A stretch of 31,412 nt of DNA, taken from positions 1-31,412 of the forward strand of contig MLAK01001135.1 in assembly GCA_001839685.1 (NCBI GenBank). The letters run 5' to 3'. Positions 25,123-31,412 of the stretch are shown one piece after another. The first letter of the stretch is position 1. The number at the start of each line of letters is the position of its first letter. The stretch comes from Tritrichomonas foetus (lineage: Eukaryota; Parabasalia; Tritrichomonadida; Tritrichomonadidae). The translations under genes were made by a program, and so were the position numbers. The notes under the pieces were generated by a model, which saw only the letters and a list, made by a program, of their open reading frames with translations, had not been told where the DNA came from and did not search any database.

Positions 25123-26544
25123 ATGTTTCTCTTTTCTCTTTTATCGATAACACGTATCACTGACCCGATTGGTGAAATCAATTACATCCCGAAACTCGAG
25201 CCGAAGCAAATCCCGTATTTTTTAAATGAAGATGGAATTAATTTGCTTTTCTTTGCCAACGATTTAAGCAAATGCGAATATGCTAATTTTGCGATTTCCT
25301 ATTTCTCGAAATATATCAAGTTTGCGGTAGCTCCAGAGTCAGAAGGGAAAAATTATCAATGCAAATCTTATCCATGCGCGGTTCCATACAAAAGTGGCAA
25401 GCCAATCAAAAACATACCACTTGCGCCATACCAGTCCACACTTTTCAGCCACTGGTGCTTTAGACTTTTGAGTCCCAATTCGGTCAATCTTAAAAACGCA
25501 GAATATCTTCGCGTCCTTTTAAATACAACAAGTGGATTTTATGTAATTGGCGTTGATACACCTAAACGTCCAGCAAATCTACCATCTGATATCACATATT
25601 ATTATGGAACAAGCACCATGTTTGAACAGCTCCAAATTCGAAATGTGACAAAAGGAGTATATGTATATCGTGGAGCAGACCACTTTTTGACTCAAGTTGA
25701 AAATGATAGCATTGAAAGCTATACAAATTTGTTTGAAACACCAATCACACCTTATGAATTCATTGGATTTGATGATAAACGATATATTGCTGGATTCTAC
25801 TTCGATGAAAATGATGCAGAAAGCTGCGAGCTCGAAATGAATATTTTAATCAACATTTCAAGAAATTTCATTGATGAGTTTCACTTCACAAAATTTGATT
25901 TGAATGCAATCCAAGAAGGAAAGCTTCAATTTAATAAACGACCATTATTCGTTGTTTATGATAATACACAGCCACGTACAAAGAACTGGATCATTTCTGG
26001 GACAAAATCACATGATACTTTTTACGTTTCTTCATTTTTAGAACAAATAAAAAGTGGTATTGCTTTATATTCACACAAGAGTCAGCCAACTTATAATTCA
26101 ATTGAAGTCGATAAGTTTAATGAGACTATTAATAATGAAAATGATACAATAGTGATCGTAGCTGATGCATTTAATGATTATATTGATATCAAAACAGTTA
26201 TTGATGCAGTTTTGGATCATATAAATTGCAGTACAATTAATTATGTCACTTTAAATGTATCTGTGAATGATTTACCCGAACAACTAAATCCAACAACACT
26301 TCCTGCTGTTTTTATGTTTTCGAAAGATAGAAAAAACGAACTACCAATTCGTTTTCATGGAAATTTCATGTTTCAAGATTTGATGGGATTTATTGAACAG
26401 ACTGCAAAAAGTGTCTTTGAAATACCACCGTACGACTTGCATGCTAAAAATGAATTGATAAGAAAGATGAGAGCCGAGCAAAGACCACGTGTAGAAACAC
26501 AATTCATTAGAAGGAAGCTGGAATGGCATGCACCACACGAATAA
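25123..26544 (+). CDS. PDI-like ER protein with thioredoxin folds but no CXXC
   Basis: A 473-residue protein that starts with a short hydrophobic signal-like segment (MFLFSLLSITRI). Its layout reads as a PDI-type a-b-b'-a' series. The first domain has INLLFFANDLSKCEYANF at about 38-55, where a strand should lead into CXXC but only one Cys is present, and a cis-Pro-type SYPCAVPYKSGK at about 82-93. Two middle domains follow at about 110-330. The last domain has TIVIVADAFNDY at about 342-353, with no Cys, and the cis-Pro strand TLPAVFMF at about 392-399, ending near QTAKSVFEI. The overall length suits PDI (about 500). Both redox motifs are missing and the C-terminus (HAPHE) is not a KDEL-type signal. 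A chaperone-like or calsequestrin-like role is possible but unproven. Several N-X-S/T sites support a lumenal location. Confidence 0.65.
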   Translation: MFLFSLLSITRITDPIGEINYIPKLEPKQIPYFLNEDGINLLFFANDLSKCEYANFAISYFSKYIKFAVAPESEGKNYQCKSYPCAVPYKSGKPIKNIPLAPYQSTLFSHWCFRLLSPNSVNLKNAEYLRVLLNTTSGFYVIGVDTPKRPANLPSDITYYYGTSTMFEQLQIRNVTKGVYVYRGADHFLTQVENDSIESYTNLFETPITPYEFIGFDDKRYIAGFYFDENDAESCELEMNILINISRNFIDEFHFTKFDLNAIQEGKLQFNKRPLFVVYDNTQPRTKNWIISGTKSHDTFYVSSFLEQIKSGIALYSHKSQPTYNSIEVDKFNETINNENDTIVIVADAFNDYIDIKTVIDAVLDHINCSTINYVTLNVSVNDLPEQLNPTTLPAVFMFSKDRKNELPIRFHGNFMFQDLMGFIEQTAKSVFEIPPYDLHAKNELIRKMRAEQRPRVETQFIRRKLEWHAPHE

Positions 26545-26830
26545 CTTGTTTTATTGTTAACTCTTTTTATTAATAAAATGAATAGTATCTTTAAATTGCG
26601 AGATATATTTCTTTATTTTTTAATTATTTGTGTTGAAGAATTATTTTGATTTAGAAAACTAAGAAATATTGAAATTTTAAATAAATTGATTATGTTGAAA
26701 ATGGGAGAATAAAGAAAATATAGAAGTGAAAGAATAAACAGAAGAAAAATAAGGCAAAAAAGTAATGAATATTGCTGAAAAGGAAGGGGAAAAAATAACA
26801 AAAAATAAAAATAAAAAAACGAGGTTGGAT
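26545..26830. other. Convergent intergenic region
   Basis: 286 bp between the 3' ends of the PDI-like gene and the left PP2A A-subunit gene. It is AT-rich with purine-rich runs (AATAAAAATAAAAAAAC near 26803-26820). The open frames on the minus strand here are low-complexity and not credible. No repeat with a clear period. Confidence 0.5.
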
Positions 26831-28435
26831 TTAATGTTTATTAGCAGCATCTTTAACATCAATATCTTCATCTTTCTTAAGTTTATCTAATAATGAACTG
26901 TTGCGTGGAAGATTGCGAGCAAGAACCATACGAACATTTGGACATGGATCGGAACAAAGTTTTTCAAGTGTATCTTTGAATTGATCAAAACATGAAATAG
27001 CTGAAACAGCTTCAATACCTGTCTTACGAAGCATATAATCTGGTGATTCAAATAATTCTTGAAGAATAGGGAATAAAATGGTTTTCTCCCATTTCTCACC
27101 ATATTTCTTAACAAGACTAACAAGAATTCGTGCAATTTCTTGACGAACTTCTGATGCTTCATCACTTAATAATGATTTAACAATTGGAACCATTTCATTA
27201 TTAAAGCGTTTTTCATCAAAAATATTGGAGATTTTTGGAAGAAGATCAGCAACTCCTTTCTTAATACGCCAATTACTAAATTTGATTAAATCAGTCAAGT
27301 TTTTAGATGCTGATGAAATAGCTTTACCACTAATAGCAACACTACTTAATGCTTCCATTCGAACATCTAATTCTTCATCATTTAATAATGTAGTAATAGA
27401 ACTTTCATCAAAATTACCTTTCTTAGTAGATGGCATTTTACCAAGTGATGATGCAACTGCAAGTCGAACACAACTTTCGGAATCAGAAATTAATGACATA
27501 ACAAATTGTTGAAATTCATCAAATGATAAACATTTAGATTCATAAATAAATGGAATTTGTCGTGCTATTGATGCACGAATAACATTAGCTCCATCAATTA
27601 ATGATGAATTAACAACTTGTTTAAGGAATTCTTTAGGTGGATTGTTCTTAAAGATACGATCTAAATATGAAATTAGAACTGATTTAGCTTGCCAAATATC
27701 AGATTTATATATCTTTTCAGAAACTGAAAGTGCAACGTCGGGTGCTGATGATGCAAGAAGTGAAATTGAAATAGGAATTTCAATAGCAACTGCTGCTGAT
27801 TCATCTGATGATAATGCTTTAATAATGTTAGAAGCAAGTTGAACTGAATTTCGTTCTGACTTAATTAATGATGGAATAGATTTAGCAAGTGAACGACGAA
27901 CCATAACCATTTGATCACCTGCAAGACTAGCTAATTCTTGGTCAATCTCTTTGAGAACTGAATCTGGGAAATAATGATATAACTCACAACAAACACATGC
28001 ACCACTGCAACGAAGAGGATACCATGTATCTTCACAAAGATCTTTAGCAAATTGGGTGATAACTCCATACTCACTCTTCGTTAATAATTTACCAAGTTTA
28101 ACAATCGAATCTGTAGCTGGTTCACGAATAAGAATATCTTCATTCTCACAAAGAGTACGAAGAGCTTCAAGTAAGATTTTGATGTGTGATGGTCCTCCAA
28201 CGTCGTTTAATAATTTACCAAGTTCTTCGCCAATAATACTCAAATCATGTGGATTGTGATCTGTGGTTTCAATCGTGTATGGAATAAGTTCTGTTCGTGT
28301 TCGTTCTGGTCCTAAAACTTTCGCGATGAGATGTAAGTTTGATAACGCGTTTAAGCGAACATTATGATCATCAGTACGAATAGCCGAGATCATCTTGCGA
28401 ATTTCATCGATGTCGTAACTTTCTTTACCACTCAT
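26831..28435 (-). CDS. PPP2R1A: PP2A scaffold (A) subunit, HEAT-repeat, left copy
   Basis: A 534-residue protein made almost entirely of HEAT repeats, homologous to PR65/PPP2R1A, the scaffold that holds the PP2A catalytic and regulatory B subunits. Family strings include VLGPERTRTELIPY (human LGVERTRSELLPF), WYPLRCSGACVCCELYHYFP, MVMVRRSLAKSIPSLIK, SCVRLAVASSLGKMP, NWRIKKGVADLLPKI and YGEKWEKTILFPIL. It is slightly shorter than human PR65 (589 residues), with about 13-14 repeats. An upstream TTG extends the frame by three codons, but the ATG at 28435 is the likely start, with TCATA 11 nt before it. The protein is identical to the right copy except for the last residues (KDAANKH here). The stop overlaps TAAA. 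Confidence 0.92.
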   Translation of the reverse strand: MSGKESYDIDEIRKMISAIRTDDHNVRLNALSNLHLIAKVLGPERTRTELIPYTIETTDHNPHDLSIIGEELGKLLNDVGGPSHIKILLEALRTLCENEDILIREPATDSIVKLGKLLTKSEYGVITQFAKDLCEDTWYPLRCSGACVCCELYHYFPDSVLKEIDQELASLAGDQMVMVRRSLAKSIPSLIKSERNSVQLASNIIKALSSDESAAVAIEIPISISLLASSAPDVALSVSEKIYKSDIWQAKSVLISYLDRIFKNNPPKEFLKQVVNSSLIDGANVIRASIARQIPFIYESKCLSFDEFQQFVMSLISDSESCVRLAVASSLGKMPSTKKGNFDESSITTLLNDEELDVRMEALSSVAISGKAISSASKNLTDLIKFSNWRIKKGVADLLPKISNIFDEKRFNNEMVPIVKSLLSDEASEVRQEIARILVSLVKKYGEKWEKTILFPILQELFESPDYMLRKTGIEAVSAISCFDQFKDTLEKLCSDPCPNVRMVLARNLPRNSSLLDKLKKDEDIDVKDAANKH

Positions 28436-28479
28436 TGGAAACAATTATGAATATTTGGAATGGAAATAGAATAACCGCT
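26850..28479. repeat. Left arm of a 1630-bp inverted repeat
   Basis: The reverse complement of this stretch matches 28996-30625 without gaps; every segment I compared by eye was identical. The arm runs from 44 bp upstream of the PP2A A-subunit ATG to 5 codons before its stop. Translations of unused frames are also identical between the arms, which excludes many silent differences. Confidence 0.95.
28446..28450 (-). promoter_or_regulatory. Inr of the left PP2A A gene
   Basis: TCATA on the minus strand with its A 13 nt before the ATG at 28435. It lies within the duplicated arm, so it is identical to the right copy. Confidence 0.6.
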
Positions 28480-28995
28480 ATAATTTATCAAAAACTCTTC
28501 AATTGGTGAATATAAAAAAGTGCAAAAGCTTTTTTAAAAACAAAAATGGAATGCCATTCTTTTATGATATTCACACTAAAAAAGCTTATAAAAATGGAAT
28601 TTTAGAATTTCTCCATTGTGAGCAAGGTATCTACTGATTATCTGCATCATTATTTTTCTTTCCTTTTCTTTTATTCTTGCTTATAGTATCACAACGAAAA
28701 AATAACCAGAAAATAAACTCATTTGCTCTCAACAAATGCCTCAATAACTTGGACAATTAGTGGCGAAAATTTCGTTTTGAACGAAAATCAATCTGATATC
28801 AATTAATAAATGCATCTATAAAATATATTTGATAGAAACTTATTATTTGATATATAAACTCTTTGGATATTCAGATAATGGTATTTTATGAATTGGAAAA
28901 ATTGAGAAAAAGGTCATTTTTGCGTTAAATAATTACGGTTAGGATTATTTTATTTTCGCAAAAATTTTTGAGAGCAATTTTCATAAAGAAAAGAG
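28480..28995. other. Unique 516-bp spacer between the inverted arms
   Basis: AT-rich sequence separating two head-to-head PP2A A genes. It is not itself palindromic: the two ends next to the arms differ. It must hold upstream promoter elements for both copies beyond the 44 bp they share. Short inverted strings (AAGCTTTTTT near 28528 and AAAAAAGCTT near 28581) could form a small hairpin. No gene seen. Confidence 0.6.
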
Positions 28996-30625
28996 AGCGG
29001 TTATTCTATTTCCATTCCAAATATTCATAATTGTTTCCAATGAGTGGTAAAGAAAGTTACGACATCGATGAAATTCGCAAGATGATCTCGGCTATTCGTA
29101 CTGATGATCATAATGTTCGCTTAAACGCGTTATCAAACTTACATCTCATCGCGAAAGTTTTAGGACCAGAACGAACACGAACAGAACTTATTCCATACAC
29201 GATTGAAACCACAGATCACAATCCACATGATTTGAGTATTATTGGCGAAGAACTTGGTAAATTATTAAACGACGTTGGAGGACCATCACACATCAAAATC
29301 TTACTTGAAGCTCTTCGTACTCTTTGTGAGAATGAAGATATTCTTATTCGTGAACCAGCTACAGATTCGATTGTTAAACTTGGTAAATTATTAACGAAGA
29401 GTGAGTATGGAGTTATCACCCAATTTGCTAAAGATCTTTGTGAAGATACATGGTATCCTCTTCGTTGCAGTGGTGCATGTGTTTGTTGTGAGTTATATCA
29501 TTATTTCCCAGATTCAGTTCTCAAAGAGATTGACCAAGAATTAGCTAGTCTTGCAGGTGATCAAATGGTTATGGTTCGTCGTTCACTTGCTAAATCTATT
29601 CCATCATTAATTAAGTCAGAACGAAATTCAGTTCAACTTGCTTCTAACATTATTAAAGCATTATCATCAGATGAATCAGCAGCAGTTGCTATTGAAATTC
29701 CTATTTCAATTTCACTTCTTGCATCATCAGCACCCGACGTTGCACTTTCAGTTTCTGAAAAGATATATAAATCTGATATTTGGCAAGCTAAATCAGTTCT
29801 AATTTCATATTTAGATCGTATCTTTAAGAACAATCCACCTAAAGAATTCCTTAAACAAGTTGTTAATTCATCATTAATTGATGGAGCTAATGTTATTCGT
29901 GCATCAATAGCACGACAAATTCCATTTATTTATGAATCTAAATGTTTATCATTTGATGAATTTCAACAATTTGTTATGTCATTAATTTCTGATTCCGAAA
30001 GTTGTGTTCGACTTGCAGTTGCATCATCACTTGGTAAAATGCCATCTACTAAGAAAGGTAATTTTGATGAAAGTTCTATTACTACATTATTAAATGATGA
30101 AGAATTAGATGTTCGAATGGAAGCATTAAGTAGTGTTGCTATTAGTGGTAAAGCTATTTCATCAGCATCTAAAAACTTGACTGATTTAATCAAATTTAGT
30201 AATTGGCGTATTAAGAAAGGAGTTGCTGATCTTCTTCCAAAAATCTCCAATATTTTTGATGAAAAACGCTTTAATAATGAAATGGTTCCAATTGTTAAAT
30301 CATTATTAAGTGATGAAGCATCAGAAGTTCGTCAAGAAATTGCACGAATTCTTGTTAGTCTTGTTAAGAAATATGGTGAGAAATGGGAGAAAACCATTTT
30401 ATTCCCTATTCTTCAAGAATTATTTGAATCACCAGATTATATGCTTCGTAAGACAGGTATTGAAGCTGTTTCAGCTATTTCATGTTTTGATCAATTCAAA
30501 GATACACTTGAAAAACTTTGTTCCGATCCATGTCCAAATGTTCGTATGGTTCTTGCTCGCAATCTTCCACGCAACAGTTCATTATTAGATAAACTTAAGA
30601 AAGATGAAGATATTGATGTTAAAGA
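28996..30625. repeat. Right arm of a 1630-bp inverted repeat
   Basis: Inverted counterpart of 26850-28479. The identity begins at AGCGGTTATT, 44 bp before the ATG, and ends at GTTAAAGA inside the codons for the C-terminal tail. At its outer end the two copies remain alignable (both finish CATTAAAT) but differ in sequence and length. Confidence 0.95.
29025..29029 (+). promoter_or_regulatory. Inr of the right PP2A A gene
   Basis: TCATA with its A 13 nt upstream of the ATG at 29040, fitting TCA(C/T)(A/T). Same position as in the left copy. Confidence 0.6.
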
Positions 30626-30656
30626 CTGTGCAAACAGTTCAAACAAACAACATTAA
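29040..30656 (+). CDS. PPP2R1A: PP2A scaffold (A) subunit, HEAT-repeat, right copy
   Basis: A 538-residue HEAT-repeat scaffold of protein phosphatase 2A. It is the same protein as the left copy up to KDEDIDVKD, then diverges to CANSSNKQH, four residues longer. The ATG at 29040 follows the same TCATA initiator; the frame also opens three codons earlier from a TTG, which I reject as a start. The stop overlaps TAAA. Both copies have full, undamaged frames, so both may be expressed. Because the coding parts match in every part compared, only the last residues, the 3' UTR and the sequence more than 44 bp upstream can distinguish them. Confidence 0.92.
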   Translation: MSGKESYDIDEIRKMISAIRTDDHNVRLNALSNLHLIAKVLGPERTRTELIPYTIETTDHNPHDLSIIGEELGKLLNDVGGPSHIKILLEALRTLCENEDILIREPATDSIVKLGKLLTKSEYGVITQFAKDLCEDTWYPLRCSGACVCCELYHYFPDSVLKEIDQELASLAGDQMVMVRRSLAKSIPSLIKSERNSVQLASNIIKALSSDESAAVAIEIPISISLLASSAPDVALSVSEKIYKSDIWQAKSVLISYLDRIFKNNPPKEFLKQVVNSSLIDGANVIRASIARQIPFIYESKCLSFDEFQQFVMSLISDSESCVRLAVASSLGKMPSTKKGNFDESSITTLLNDEELDVRMEALSSVAISGKAISSASKNLTDLIKFSNWRIKKGVADLLPKISNIFDEKRFNNEMVPIVKSLLSDEASEVRQEIARILVSLVKKYGEKWEKTILFPILQELFESPDYMLRKTGIEAVSAISCFDQFKDTLEKLCSDPCPNVRMVLARNLPRNSSLLDKLKKDEDIDVKDCANSSNKQH

Positions 30657-31412
30657 ATTTATTCAAATCTTTCACGCAAATTATGACGAACTCACATCTT
30701 TTTCATTAAATATCTTTTGAATAGTGTAATTTGTTTTTTAATCTCACCTTTATTATCTATTTATTTCATTCCTTCATCAACGGTTGTTCATTCTCTCTCT
30801 TTCTCTCATACACTCTCTTTATATTGATTAGTTATAGATAAATCCCATCTGCTTTACATATTTGTTTTCATCAAATAATCCTAAACTCGAAGAGAAACAT
30901 TCTGATCTATTTTTGATCAATGTAATCACTCGTTCTTTCGACATTCATTTTTCACTAATTTTATGCTTAGATCTCATTCAATTTTTAGATATCATTCTCT
31001 CATCAATTTATTCAATTTTTAGCCTCATGGTAATCAAGGGAATATGATCAATTAATAAAATAGTTTTTTTTTTTAGGGGCCTCGCACATAATACATTGCT
31101 TTATTATTGGTAACTTAACAGATCTTTTTTAGGAATATGTCTATCTAATTCTACGTTTTATTTCGACTTCTCTATGAATTGTGATATCTAATATCACATC
31201 CTCTGTCATAGAAACACATTAAATATGAAATTTCCCGCAATAATATACTGTTTTCTATCTTTTGTTATAAATCTAGCAATTAAAAGATTACACAACTCAA
31301 GAAATTATCAGATGTATACAAACTAACTAGCTCTAGATGTAATATATTATGTTTGAGTCATTACGACCCCCTAAAAATTTTTCATCACTGACACCATCAA
31401 TTCAAAAATAAC
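30657..31412. other. Terminal non-coding region
   Basis: 756 bp with no credible gene. It includes a pyrimidine-rich CT tract at about 30789-30820 and a possible short inverted-repeat element (31076-31371), listed separately. The open frame at 30862-31047 has low-complexity hydrophobic content and no recognisable similarity. Confidence 0.5.
31076..31371. mobile_element. Possible MITE-like element with TA flanks
   Basis: TTTTTAGGGG ends at 31079 and its exact inverse CCCCTAAAAA starts at 31368. A 296-bp block is thus flanked by TA on each side (31074-31075 and 31372-31373), as in Tc1/mariner-type insertions. The termini read GGGGCCTCG and, on the other strand, GGGGGTCG, so they match only with one gap. 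A further inverted match, ACATAATA(C/T)ATT, lies 11-31 bp inside each end. No coding sequence inside. Chance similarity in AT-rich DNA is possible. Confidence 0.3.

Overview
The window looks like nuclear DNA of a parabasalid (trichomonad) protist, most likely a Tritrichomonas/Trichomonas relative. It is AT-rich and has long, almost intron-free eukaryotic genes on both strands with very short gaps. Several start codons sit 2-20 nt behind an Inr-like TCA(C/T)(A/T) element. Six of thirteen intact stop codons run into TAAA, the trichomonad poly(A) signal. The one intron is 27 nt and has a CTAAC branch-site block fused to its 3' splice site. The large PAS plus class III cyclase membrane proteins and the cathepsin-L-like protease relic also fit this group. 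No operons, CRISPR arrays, tRNA or rRNA genes were seen.

Layout. 670-15262 is a block bounded by two giant membrane nucleotide cyclases facing each other (670-5349 on +, 10871-15262 on -). Between them lie a GT61-like type II membrane glycosyltransferase and a CARMIL-like leucine-rich-repeat protein. 15540-18858 holds a small LRR protein, a SAGA-subunit SGF29 homologue and a divergently transcribed ASNSD1-like protein; the last two start 41 bp apart. 19437-20006 is an ARL6/BBS3-like small GTPase split by the 27-nt intron. 20317-21662 is a divergent pair of unrecognised proteins, one with a SANT/Myb-like segment. 22120-23574 is the RNA polymerase I factor RRN3. 23973-24976 is a decayed papain-family protease. 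25123-26544 is a PDI-like ER protein without CXXC motifs. 26831-30656 holds two head-to-head PP2A scaffold (A subunit) genes that form a 1630-bp inverted repeat. The last 750 bp is non-coding and contains a possible MITE.

Main observation. The two cyclases share one architecture: N-terminal membrane bundle, cytosolic helical region, two TM-loop-TM sensor units, PAS, cyclase. Their catalytic residues are complementary. The first keeps both metal-binding aspartates (D1383, D1428) but has Gln1508 where the transition-state Arg belongs. The second lacks both aspartates (A1273, G1318) but keeps Lys1314, Asp1386, Asn1393 and Arg1397. This is the split seen between the C1 and C2 halves of mammalian transmembrane adenylyl cyclase, here on two separate linked genes. 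It suggests an obligate heterodimer, or one enzyme plus a pseudo-cyclase partner, integrating several sensor domains.

Limits: family calls come from reading translations by eye. No searches, structure predictions or alignments were run. Start codons follow the first plausible ATG and are uncertain for SGF29, ASNSD1 and the SANT-like protein.
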